Origin: Dactylosporangium vinaceum
Lineage (GTDB): Bacteria > Actinomycetota > Actinomycetes > Mycobacteriales > Micromonosporaceae
Length of the DNA stretch: 64,000 bases
Direction: 5' to 3'
Assembly: GCF_019904175.1 (NCBI RefSeq)
Contig: NZ_CP061913.1
Location: forward strand, 8,060,001-8,124,000
Shown here: positions 16,205-23,999 of the stretch, piece after piece
Position numbering within the stretch: the stretch's first letter is position 1
Layout: every line of letters begins with the position of its first letter
The notes under the pieces: model-generated
What the model saw: the letters and a program-made list of their open reading frames with translations, nothing else
The model's database searches: none
Told to the model about the DNA's origin: nothing
Program-made: the position numbers and the translations under genes

Positions 16205-18414
16205 GCACGCCAACGGGGACCTACCGGGTGCAGGTGCGCCCGGACTTCGGCCTGGACACGGCGGCCACCCTCGCCGGATATCTCCACACGCTCGGCGTCA
16301 GCCACATGTACTCGGCGCCGCTGCTGACCGCGACGCCCGGCTCCCCGCACGGCTACGACGTCGTCGACCCCCGGGCCGTCAACCCGCAGCTCGGGGGCGC
16401 GGCGGCCCTCGACCGGCTCGTCGGCGCCCTGAAGGACAATGGCCTCGGCCTGGTCGTCGACATCGTGCCCAACCACATGGGCCTGTTCCAGCCGGCCGCC
16501 AACCCCATGTGGTGGGACGTGCTCAAGCACGGCCGCGGCAGCGAGTACGCCGGCTGGTTCGACATCGACTGGGACGCCGGACCGATCATCGTGCCGGTGC
16601 TGGGCTCCCCGGCGCTCGACGACCTGGCGGTGGCGCACGGCGAGCTGCGGTACTACGAGCACCGCTTCCCGCTCGCCCCCGGCACCGAGGGCGGCACCCC
16701 GCAGGAGGTCCACGAGCGCCAGCACTACCGGCTCGTGTACTGGCGGGAGGGCAACGAGCGGCTCAACTACCGCCGGTTCTTCGCCGTCACCGAGCTGGCC
16801 GGGCTGCGCGTCGAGGACCCCGCGGTCTTCGAGGCCACCCACACCGAGATCCTCCGCTGGGTCCGAGAGGGGCTCGTCGACGGCATCCGCGTCGACCACC
16901 CGGACGGCCTGCGCGACCCCGGCGGCTACCTCGCTCGCCTGCGCGAGCACGCCCCCGGCACCTGGCTGCTGGTCGAGAAGATCCTGGAGCTGGGCGAGCC
17001 GCTGCCGCCGTGGCCGGTCGACGGCACGACCGGCTACGAGGCCCTCGCCGAGGCGTGTGGGCTGTTCGTCGATCCGGGCTTCCCGACCGCTGCCGACGTC
17101 TCCTGGTCGGACGAGGCCTACGCCCAGAAGCTCGACGTGACCAAGCGCCTGTTCGGCGCCGAGCTCAACCGCCTGGAGCGGCTCGGCGGCGACAAGGCCG
17201 TCCTCGCCGAGCTCGCGGCGAACTTCTCGGTCTACCGCACCTACCTGCCCTACGGGGCGGAGCACCTCGACGAGGCGCTGGCCAAGGCCAGAACCGAAGT
17301 GCCGGCGGATCTGGTGCTGCGGCTGCGCGACCCGGGCGACGAGCTGGCGGTCCGCTTCCAGCAGCTGACCGGCGCCGTCATGGCCAAGGGCGTCGAGGAC
17401 ACCGCGATGTACCGGTGGAACCGCCTCATCGCGCTCAACGAGGTCGGCGGCGACCCCAGCCGCGTCGGCGTCGGACCCGACGAGTTCCACGCGGCCCAGG
17501 CCCGGCGCCTGCGCGAATGGCCGCACAGCATGACCACGCTGTCGACGCACGACACCAAGCGCGGCGAGGACGTCCGGGCCCGCCTGGCCGTCCTGAGCGA
17601 GATCCCGGCCGACTGGGCCGCGGCGGTCGCCGGCTGGCGCGAGACCGCCCCGCTCGACGACCCGTCATTCGAGGCGCTCTTCTGGCAGACGATCGTCGGC
17701 GCGTGGCCGATCGAGCAGGAGCGGCTGCGGGCGTACTTCCAGAAGGCGGCCCGCGAAGCCAACCGCTCGACGTCGTGGGACGAACCGGACGAGGCGTTCG
17801 AGGCGGCCGTCAACACCAACCTGGAGCGGGTCTTCGACAACCCGGACCTGCGCCACTCGGTGCACGACTTCGCCGCCCGGATCACGCCCTTCGGGTGGAG
17901 CAACGCGCTCGGCCAGAAGCTGGTGCAGCTCACGATGCCCGGGGTGCCGGACGTGTACCAGGGCACCGAGCTCTGGGAGAACTCCCTCGTCGACCCCGAC
18001 AACCGCCGCCCGGTCGACTTCGCCGAGCGCCTCGACCTGCTCGCGGCCATCGACGCCGCGGCCGCCGCGCAGCAGCCGCTGCCGCCGGTCGACGTGTCGG
18101 GCGCGGCCAAGCTCCTCGTCGTCAGCCGCGCGCTGCGGCTGCGCCGGGACCGCCCCGAGCTCTTCGGCGGCTACGAACCGGTCGGCGCGAGCGGCCCGGC
18201 GCAGCAGCACGCCGTCGCGTTCGACCGGGGCGGGGCGCTGACCGTCGCCACCCGCCTCCCCGTCGCCCTGGCCGCCGCGGGCGGGTGGCGCGACACCGCA
18301 CTGCACCTGCCCGAGGGCACGTGGACCGACGCGCTCACCGGGCGCGGTGTGCCGTCCGCGGCGCTCGGCGACATCCTCGCCACCTACCCCGTCGCGCTCC
18401 TCGTGAAGGGCTGA
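16201..18414 (+). CDS. treY: Malto-oligosyltrehalose synthase
   Basis: 737 residues; ATG overlaps the glgX stop as ATGA. GH13 enzyme that turns the reducing-end alpha-1,4 bond of a malto-oligosaccharide into an alpha,alpha-1,1 bond. Diagnostic segments: GTYRVQVRPDFGLDTAATLAGYLHTLGVSHMYSAPLL, GYDVVDP, LVVDIVPNHMGL, ILRWVREGLVDGIRVDHPDGLRDPGGYL, MAKGVEDTAMYRWNRL and LSTHDTKRGEDVRARL. Length is normal for the family. It forms one transcription unit with glgX and treZ. Confidence 0.96.
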   Translation: MSTPTGTYRVQVRPDFGLDTAATLAGYLHTLGVSHMYSAPLLTATPGSPHGYDVVDPRAVNPQLGGAAALDRLVGALKDNGLGLVVDIVPNHMGLFQPAANPMWWDVLKHGRGSEYAGWFDIDWDAGPIIVPVLGSPALDDLAVAHGELRYYEHRFPLAPGTEGGTPQEVHERQHYRLVYWREGNERLNYRRFFAVTELAGLRVEDPAVFEATHTEILRWVREGLVDGIRVDHPDGLRDPGGYLARLREHAPGTWLLVEKILELGEPLPPWPVDGTTGYEALAEACGLFVDPGFPTAADVSWSDEAYAQKLDVTKRLFGAELNRLERLGGDKAVLAELAANFSVYRTYLPYGAEHLDEALAKARTEVPADLVLRLRDPGDELAVRFQQLTGAVMAKGVEDTAMYRWNRLIALNEVGGDPSRVGVGPDEFHAAQARRLREWPHSMTTLSTHDTKRGEDVRARLAVLSEIPADWAAAVAGWRETAPLDDPSFEALFWQTIVGAWPIEQERLRAYFQKAAREANRSTSWDEPDEAFEAAVNTNLERVFDNPDLRHSVHDFAARITPFGWSNALGQKLVQLTMPGVPDVYQGTELWENSLVDPDNRRPVDFAERLDLLAAIDAAAAAQQPLPPVDVSGAAKLLVVSRALRLRRDRPELFGGYEPVGASGPAQQHAVAFDRGGALTVATRLPVALAAAGGWRDTALHLPEGTWTDALTGRGVPSAALGDILATYPVALLVKG

Positions 18415-18423
18415 CCGAGCACC

Positions 18424-20124
18424 ATGGACTTCCGCGTCTGGGCGCCGTCCGCGCGCCGTGTCGTGCTGCACAGCGGTACCCGCCAGATCCCGATGACGGC
18501 CGACGGTCAGTGGTGGACCGCCGAGGATCCGCACGCCGGCCACGGCACCGACTACGGCTTCTCCCTCGACGGCACCGACCAGGTGCTGCCCGACCCGCGC
18601 TCCCGCCGGCAGCCCGAGGGGGTGCACGGCCGCAGCCGGGTCTACGACCACGACCGGTACACCTGGGGCGACGGCGCCTGGACCGGCCGCCAGCTCGCCG
18701 GCAGCGTCATCTACGAGCTGCACGTGGGCACGTTCACGCCGTCGGGGACGTTCGACGGGGCGATCGAGCGGCTGCCGTACCTGCGCGACCTCGGCGTCGA
18801 CCTGATCGAGCTGCTGCCGGTGAACACCTTCAACGGAGAGCACAACTGGGGCTACGACGGCGTCGGCTGGCACGCCGTCCAGGAGAGCTACGGCGGCCCG
18901 GACGGCCTGAAGCGCTTCGTCGACGCCGCCCATCAGGCCGGGATCGGCGTCATCATCGACGCCGTCTACAACCACTTCGGCCCCTCCGGCGCCTACACCC
19001 CGCAGTTCGGCCCCTACCTGTCCCAGGGCGCCAACACCTGGGGCCGCTCGCTGAACCTGGACGAGGCCGACAGCGGCGAGGTCCGCCGGTTCATCATCGA
19101 CAGTGCCCTGCAGTGGCTGCGCGACTACCACTGCGACGGCCTGCGGCTGGACGCCGTCCACGCCCTTGTCGACCGCGGCGCCACCCACCTCCTGGAAGCG
19201 CTGGCGGTCGAGGTCGACGCGCTGTCCGCGGCGGTGGGCCGCCCGCTGACCCTGATCGCCGAGTCGGACCTGAACGACGCCCGGCTCATCACCGCCCGCG
19301 AGGCCGGCGGCTACGGCCTGCAGGCCCAGTGGGACGACGACGTCCACCACGCGCTGCACGCCATGCTGACCGGCGAGCGCCAGGGCTACTACGGCGACTT
19401 CGGCAGCGCGGAGTGCTTCAAAACCGTCTGGGAGCAGGCGTTCTACCACGCCGGCACCTGGTCGACCTTCCGCCGCCGCATCCACGGCCGCCCGGTCGAC
19501 CGGTCCCGCATCCCCGGCTACCGCTTCGTGGTCTGCCTGCAGAACCACGACCAGATCGGCAACCGCGCCGTGGGCGACCGCCTGACCGCGACCCTGTCCC
19601 CCGGCCTGCTCAGGGTCGGCGCCACCCTGCTGCTGACCTCACCGTTCACCCCGATGCTCTTCATGGGCGAGGAGTTCGGCGCCCGTACCCCCTGGCAGTT
19701 CTTCACCAGCCACCCGGAGCCCGAGCTGGCCGCCGCGGTGGGCAAGGGCCGCCGGGAGGAGTTCGCCGAGCACGGCTGGTCCTCCGAGGAGGTCCCCGAC
19801 CCGCAGGACCCGCAGACCTTCTCCCGCTCCCACCTGGACTGGGCCGCCCAGGACCCGGACCTCCTGCAGCTGTACCGCCGGCTGATCGCGCTGCGCAAGA
19901 CCCACGCGGGCCTGGCCGACCCCCGCCTGGACCAGGTGCACGTCGTCCACGACGACGGCGTCCTGCTGATCCGCCGCGGCGACCGGACGGTCGTGGCCAA
20001 CCTGACCCAGCACCCCAGAACCATCCCACTGGGCGCCGACTGCTTCCTCTTCACCACCGACGAGGCAGCGGTCGTCCAGTCCGACTCCCTGACCCTGCCC
20101 GCCGAATCCGCCGCAATCCTCTAG
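18424..20124 (+). CDS. treZ: Malto-oligosyltrehalose trehalohydrolase
   Basis: 566 residues, nine bases after treY. It releases trehalose from maltooligosyltrehalose. An N-terminal beta domain (FRVWAPSARRVVLHSG, TDYGFSLDG, LPDPRSRRQPEGVHG) is followed by the GH13 barrel with VIYELHVGTFTPSGTFDGAI, NTFNGEHNWGYDGVGW, CDGLRLDAVHAL (nucleophile Asp), LIAESDLND (acid/base Glu) and VVCLQNHDQIGNRA. Together with GlgX and TreY it gives a complete glycogen-to-trehalose route. Its stop lies four bases from that of the converging FAD gene. Confidence 0.96.
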   Translation: MDFRVWAPSARRVVLHSGTRQIPMTADGQWWTAEDPHAGHGTDYGFSLDGTDQVLPDPRSRRQPEGVHGRSRVYDHDRYTWGDGAWTGRQLAGSVIYELHVGTFTPSGTFDGAIERLPYLRDLGVDLIELLPVNTFNGEHNWGYDGVGWHAVQESYGGPDGLKRFVDAAHQAGIGVIIDAVYNHFGPSGAYTPQFGPYLSQGANTWGRSLNLDEADSGEVRRFIIDSALQWLRDYHCDGLRLDAVHALVDRGATHLLEALAVEVDALSAAVGRPLTLIAESDLNDARLITAREAGGYGLQAQWDDDVHHALHAMLTGERQGYYGDFGSAECFKTVWEQAFYHAGTWSTFRRRIHGRPVDRSRIPGYRFVVCLQNHDQIGNRAVGDRLTATLSPGLLRVGATLLLTSPFTPMLFMGEEFGARTPWQFFTSHPEPELAAAVGKGRREEFAEHGWSSEEVPDPQDPQTFSRSHLDWAAQDPDLLQLYRRLIALRKTHAGLADPRLDQVHVVHDDGVLLIRRGDRTVVANLTQHPRTIPLGADCFLFTTDEAAVVQSDSLTLPAESAAIL

Positions 20125-20128
20125 ACCG

Positions 20129-21385
20129 CTACGGTTCCGGCACGTCGAGCCCGCCGCGCCACCTGGCGGGGTGTGCCCGGCGTCCGGTGCGGCGCCGGGC
20201 CACGGTCAGCCGCAGGAGGTTGGCCGGGCCGAAGTACGGGCCGGCCGGGACCAGGCCGGCCAGGACGCCCAGGAAGCGGGTCACCTCGGCCGGGTCGTCG
20301 GCGATCGCCGGGTACAGCCGCCGGCCCACCCGGTCCGGGCCGAACGCGGCCAGCCCGGTCGTGAGGCGGTACATCGCCCGGCGCTCCCGGTCCCGCCCGC
20401 GGTGGTAGGCGGCCAGCGCAGCCGGCAGCGGGGCCGCCCCGCCCAGGCCGGCGATGAGCGCGGCGGCGAGGGCGTCGGCGTCGCGCAGGGCGTTGGCGAT
20501 GCCCTGGCCGGTGATCGGGTCCATCACCAGGCCGGCGTCGCCGGCGAGGGCCCACCCCGGCCCGTACGGCACCCGGAAGGTGTTCGGCAGGTCGACGGTG
20601 GCCCGGACGTGCTCGGCCAGGCGGGCCGCGGCGATGCGCTCCCCCAGGTCGCCCAGGCCCGCGAAGCCCGCCGCGAAGCCGGCCGCCAGCCCCTGCGACC
20701 GCACCTGCGCGAAGCGGTGGGCGGGCACCGACAGGAACGCGACGGCCAGGCCGTCGTTCGTGGGCCAGGCCGAGCCGAGCCGGTCCGGCCGCGGGTACAT
20801 CTCCCCGCCGCGCAGTGCCAGGCCGTCCACGTACGCGTAGAAGGCTCCGGACCTCGCGGCCCGGGTGCGGTACGGGCGGGCGGCCACCGAGCGGGCCACC
20901 GTGGAGTGCTTCCCGTCCGCGCCGACGACCCAGGCCGCGGTCGCGGTGACCGGGCGGCCGGCCCCTCGTGGTGTGCCCTCGACGCCCGCCACCCGGCCGT
21001 CGGTGACGTGCAGGCCCGTGACCGCGAACCCCTCCCACACCTCGGCTCCGGCCGCGCGGGCCGCGGCGACCAGCAGCGCGTCGAGCACCGTGCGGCGCGG
21101 GCTCAGGACGCCGTCCGGTCCCGGGTACGCACCCTCGAGCACGGCCGGGCCCGGGTCGAACCTGGCCGTGCGGACCAGTGGCGCCCCCGCGGCCAGCAGC
21201 GCATCGAGCAGGCCCCACCGCCGCAGCAGCGCCACGCCCGGTGGCTGGATCTGGTGGGTGGACAGGGTGTCGCTGGGGAACCGGGCCCGGTCCACGAGCA
21301 GGACCCGCAGGCCGGCCCGGGCCAGCAGCAGCGCGGTGGACGCGCCGGCGGGGCGGGCGCCGACCACTATCACGTCGAAGCTCAA
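20129..21385 (-). CDS. FAD-dependent oxidoreductase (geranylgeranyl-reductase-like)
   Basis: About 418 residues if started at TTG 21385, immediately before FDVIVVGARPAGASTALLLARAGLRVLLVDRARF; the frame is open to 21466 but that part overlaps the divergent tetR start. FAD motifs: VIVVGARPAGAS (residues 5-16), AAWVVGADGKHSTVAR, and GWALAGDAGLVMDPITGQGIANALRDADALA. The last motif is shared with geranylgeranyl-reductase-like and halogenase-like flavoproteins. The substrate is unknown. It is divergent from a TetR gene with a 20-bp operator between them. No good ribosome site is seen, so the start is uncertain. Confidence 0.82.
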   Translation of the reverse strand: MSFDVIVVGARPAGASTALLLARAGLRVLLVDRARFPSDTLSTHQIQPPGVALLRRWGLLDALLAAGAPLVRTARFDPGPAVLEGAYPGPDGVLSPRRTVLDALLVAAARAAGAEVWEGFAVTGLHVTDGRVAGVEGTPRGAGRPVTATAAWVVGADGKHSTVARSVAARPYRTRAARSGAFYAYVDGLALRGGEMYPRPDRLGSAWPTNDGLAVAFLSVPAHRFAQVRSQGLAAGFAAGFAGLGDLGERIAAARLAEHVRATVDLPNTFRVPYGPGWALAGDAGLVMDPITGQGIANALRDADALAAALIAGLGGAAPLPAALAAYHRGRDRERRAMYRLTTGLAAFGPDRVGRRLYPAIADDPAEVTRFLGVLAGLVPAGPYFGPANLLRLTVARRRTGRRAHPARWRGGLDVPEP

Positions 21386-21394
21386 AGTTTTGAT

Positions 21395-21414
21395 ACGCCG
21401 TAACGTAACAGCGT
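21395..21414. promoter_or_regulatory. 20-bp TetR operator in divergent gap
   Basis: ACGCCGTAACGTAACAGCGT matches its own reverse complement at 16 of 20 positions. It lies centrally between the FAD gene (starts near 21385) and tetR (starts at 21433). Confidence 0.65.
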
Positions 21415-21432
21415 CACGATAAGCTGGCAAGC

Positions 21433-22044
21433 ATGGGCCGGCCTCGGGAACACGGTGCGGACACACGCGCGGCGCTGCTCGCGGCGGCCGGCGAGATCGT
21501 GCACGCCGAAGGGGCGGCGGCGGTGTCGGTGCGGCGGGTCGCGGACGCGGTGGGCACGACGACGCGGGCCGTGTACAGCCTCTTCGGCGACAAGGACGGG
21601 CTGCTGCGCGCGCTGTCGCTCGACGTCGCCGAGACCATGCGGCGCCACCACGCGGCGGTGCCGCAGCTGGCCGATCCGCTGGCCGAGCTGCCGCTGCTCA
21701 TCGCCGGGTTCCGGGCCGCCGCACTGGAGAAGCACCGGCTCTACGACCTGTTCATGGCCCAGGTCCGGCCCGACGCCGACCCGGACGACCCGGTGTTCCG
21801 GCTGGTCTACGCGAGCTTCGACCGGGTCCTGTCCACCATCCGCCGCGCCCTGGACCTGGGGCTGTTCCCGGGGCGGGACGAGTTCGCGGTCGGCCGGCAC
21901 CTCCTGGCGCTGGTGCACGGGCTGGCCTCGCTGGAGCTGCGGGGCGTGCTCGGCGGCGCGGACACCGCCGGGCCGGTCTGGGATCAGGCCACCGCGGCGA
22001 CTCTGGCCGGGCTCACAGCAGCCGGGCCAGTCCTACCGCGATGA
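21433..22044 (+). CDS. TetR/AcrR-family regulator
   Basis: 203 residues. N-terminal HTH: GRPREHGADTRAALLAAAGEIVHAEGAAAVSVRRVADAVGTTTRAVYSLFGDKDGLL. The C-terminal part (ALEKHRLYDLFMAQVRP to FAVGRHLLALVHGLASLELRGVL) is a WHG-type effector domain. It is divergent from the FAD oxidoreductase and probably controls it and itself through the palindrome at 21395-21414. Its last 32 bases overlap a minus-strand short frame with a membrane segment. Confidence 0.9.
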   Translation: MGRPREHGADTRAALLAAAGEIVHAEGAAAVSVRRVADAVGTTTRAVYSLFGDKDGLLRALSLDVAETMRRHHAAVPQLADPLAELPLLIAGFRAAALEKHRLYDLFMAQVRPDADPDDPVFRLVYASFDRVLSTIRRALDLGLFPGRDEFAVGRHLLALVHGLASLELRGVLGGADTAGPVWDQATAATLAGLTAAGPVLPR

Positions 22045-22138
22045 GCAGCAGCACGGCGGCGGCGACGGTCACCGCGACGGCCGACCAGACCCGCTCGACC
22101 TTCCCGCGCAGCCGGTCATGCGGGGCACGGTAGCAGCG
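22013..22138 (-). pseudogene. Short membrane-peptide frame without start codon (possible remnant)
   Basis: A 41-codon frame directly after the TGA of the beta-propeller-like gene and in the same frame as it. It reads DRLRGKVERVW followed by one clear membrane segment (SAVAVTVAAAVLLLIAVGLA) and stops at 22013. No ATG, GTG or TTG precedes the membrane part in frame. An ATG lies one frame off just before DRLRGK, so a one- or two-base indel could have separated start and body. It could also be a chance frame. Confidence 0.3.
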
Positions 22139-22708
22139 TCAATCAATGTCCCAGCGGTGCACGGCACCGGAGGCGTCGTAGCCGAGCAGGGCCGGGCGCA
22201 GGGACGGCGCCGGGGCCAGGCCGGTCAGGGACGTCGCCGCGGTCGGCTGCGGCGGCAGCAGTGACGCGCCGGTCGCCGCGTCCCACCGGTACAGGGTTGT
22301 CGCGTCGCAGGCGATCAGGGTGATGCCGCCGCCCGGGCGCGGTACCGCGGTGATCGCGCGCAGGGGCGGGCCGAGCAGCGACGACGAGCCGAGGCGGGTG
22401 CCGGCGACGACGTCCCAGCGGTGCAGTCCCGCGGGGCCGGCGCCGGCCAGGACGGTGCCGGCCGCCGTCACGTCCCAGACTTCGGCCGGGTCGCGCACCG
22501 GGGCCAGCTCCTCCCCCGCGTCCAGGTCGAAGCGGCGGGGGCCCGCGCCGCCGGCGGCCAGCAGCAGCGTCCGGCCGCCGGGCAGCGCCACCGACGCCCG
22601 CACCACCGGCGACCAGGTCGCGCGCAGGGTGCCGGTGCCGGCGTCGACGAGGCGGCCGTCCAGGCAGCGCAGCGGGCCCTGCGGCGTGGGTACGACGTCG
22701 ATCCGCAC
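22139..22708 (-). CDS. WD40/beta-propeller-like hypothetical protein
   Basis: 189 residues. Repeated blade-like units with HRWD/YRWD/RRFD ends (PRRFDLDAGEEL, LHRWDVVAGTRL, LYRWDAATGASL, VHRWDID) spaced by about 40 residues, indicating four to five WD40/PQQ-type blades; a full propeller would need more, so it may be partial or assemble as a dimer. No signal peptide. Function unknown. It is divergent from an ArsR gene whose operators lie in the shared gap. Confidence 0.7.
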   Translation of the reverse strand: MRIDVVPTPQGPLRCLDGRLVDAGTGTLRATWSPVVRASVALPGGRTLLLAAGGAGPRRFDLDAGEELAPVRDPAEVWDVTAAGTVLAGAGPAGLHRWDVVAGTRLGSSSLLGPPLRAITAVPRPGGGITLIACDATTLYRWDAATGASLLPPQPTAATSLTGLAPAPSLRPALLGYDASGAVHRWDID

Positions 22709-22749
22709 GGGCTACTCCTCTTGACCGCAGACACTCCCACCTGCTTAAG

Positions 22750-22779
22750 TAACCAGCAGGTTAGATAACCACTTGGTTA
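22750..22779. promoter_or_regulatory. Tandem ArsR operators
   Basis: TAACC-N4-GGTTA occurs twice: 22750-22763 and 22766-22779, exactly 16 bases apart. The sites end 11 bases before the arsR GTG, so autorepression by the encoded ArsR protein is likely. Confidence 0.65.
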
Positions 22780-22789
22780 GGTACACGAC

Positions 22790-23140
22790 GTGACCGATCG
22801 ATTGAGTATCACCTTCGCGGCGCTCGCCGACCCGACCCGGCGGGCGATTCTGGCCCGGCTGGCCGGCGGAGAGGCCACTGTGAAGGAGCTGGCCGCGCCG
22901 TTCGCCATGAGCGGGCCCGCCGTCTCCAAGCACCTGCGGGTGCTGGAGCAGGCCGGGCTCATCACGCGCGGGCGCGACGCGCAGTGGCGGCCGTGCCGAC
23001 TCGAGGCGGGGCCGCTGCGGGACGTGGCGGCGTTCGCGGAGGAGTACCGGCGGTTCTGGGACGCGAACTACGAGCGCCTCGACGCATACCTGCAACTCGT
23101 ACAGGACGGTCTACAGGGAGATGAGCCAGAACATGAGTGA
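22790..23140 (+). CDS. ArsR-family winged-helix regulator
   Basis: 116 residues from GTG 22790. Typical SdpR/YczG-type ArsR: FAALADPTRRAILARLAGGEATVKELAAPFAMSGPAVSKHLRVLEQAGLITRGRDAQWRPCRLEAGPLRDV. There is no cysteine pair for metal sensing; this branch usually sits before an AHSA1/SRPBCC gene, as here. The stop overlaps the next start by 20 bases, so the two are translationally coupled. Little ribosome site is visible, so the mRNA may be leaderless or nearly so. Confidence 0.92.
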   Translation: MTDRLSITFAALADPTRRAILARLAGGEATVKELAAPFAMSGPAVSKHLRVLEQAGLITRGRDAQWRPCRLEAGPLRDVAAFAEEYRRFWDANYERLDAYLQLVQDGLQGDEPEHE

Positions 23141-23999
23141 CGAGCTGGGCGTGACCGGGTTCGAGCTGGACGGCGAGCAGGACGTGCGCATCACGCGCGT
23201 CGTCGCGGCCCCCGCCGAGCTGGTGTTCGACGTGCACACGAGCCCCAGGCACCTGCCGCACTGGATGCTGGGCCCGCCCGGCTGGACGATGCCGGTCTGC
23301 GAGATCGACCTGCAACAGGGCGGGGCCTTCCGGTACGTCTGGCGCAACAACGACGGCGAGGAGCTGACGATCGCGGGCACGTTCGAGGAGATCGAGCGCC
23401 CCCGGAGGCTTGTCAGCACCGAGCGCTGGAGCGGCGGCTGGCCCGCGACCCGCAACACGCTCACCTTCACCGACGTCGGCGACGGCGGCCGGACCCGGAT
23501 CACCACGCACATCCACTACGCGTCGGCCGAGGCCCGCGCCAACGCCGTGCAGTCCGGGATGCGCGAGGGCCTCGACGCCGGCTACGCGAACCTGGACGGA
23601 TACCTGGACGGGCAGTTCACCATGCGCCTCGAGCTCGTCCCGGTCCCGGTCAGCGACGTCGACGCCGCCCTGGCCTTCTACGCGGACCGGCTCGGCTTCC
23701 ACGTCGACCACGACATCGCCCCCGGCAACGGCGCCCGCATCGTCCAACTGACCCCGCCCGGCTCGGCCTGCTCCATCCTGCTGTCGGAGAACCTCCCGGG
23801 CATGGACGCGGCGCCGGGGGTACTGCAAGGCTTGCACCTGGTGGTCAATGATGTGCGCAAGGCGCGCGCGGTGCTCCTCAAGAAGGGCGTCGAGGCCGGC
23901 GAGATCATGGACATGGGCGGCATCCTGTACGTACCGTTCGCCGACCCGGACGGCAACAGCTGGATGCTGCAGGAGATCCCTCCCCGATTCACGGCGTGA
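23121..23999 (+). CDS. SRPBCC (AHSA1) - VOC/glyoxalase fusion protein
   Basis: 292 residues (ATG 23121; ATG 23133 also possible). Residues about 15-165 form an AHSA1-type SRPBCC ligand-binding domain (DVRITRVVAAPAELVFDVHTSPRHLPHWMLGPPGW, GTFEEIERPRRLVSTERW). Residues about 170-288 form a vicinal-oxygen-chelate domain (LVPVPVSDVDAALAFYADRLGFHVDHD, YVPFADPDGNSWMLQE with the metal-type Glu). The two domains are normally separate proteins; their fusion behind an ArsR gene suggests one detoxification or antibiotic-binding function. The substrate is unknown. Confidence 0.88.
   Translation: MSQNMSDELGVTGFELDGEQDVRITRVVAAPAELVFDVHTSPRHLPHWMLGPPGWTMPVCEIDLQQGGAFRYVWRNNDGEELTIAGTFEEIERPRRLVSTERWSGGWPATRNTLTFTDVGDGGRTRITTHIHYASAEARANAVQSGMREGLDAGYANLDGYLDGQFTMRLELVPVPVSDVDAALAFYADRLGFHVDHDIAPGNGARIVQLTPPGSACSILLSENLPGMDAAPGVLQGLHLVVNDVRKARAVLLKKGVEAGEIMDMGGILYVPFADPDGNSWMLQEIPPRFTA

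Noticed and set aside
13970-16213. Minus-strand frame of about 750 codons opposite glgX
   Set aside because: Valine/aspartate-rich shadow with no recognisable domain; glgX is unambiguous.
16509-20408. Plus-strand open frame of about 1300 codons across treY and treZ
   Set aside because: Arg/Pro/Ala-rich shadow of the real genes, which show GH13 motifs in the other frame.
20129-21466. FAD oxidoreductase start at 21466
   Set aside because: It would overlap the divergent tetR start and its operator; the FAD motif should be near the N-terminus, favouring 21385.
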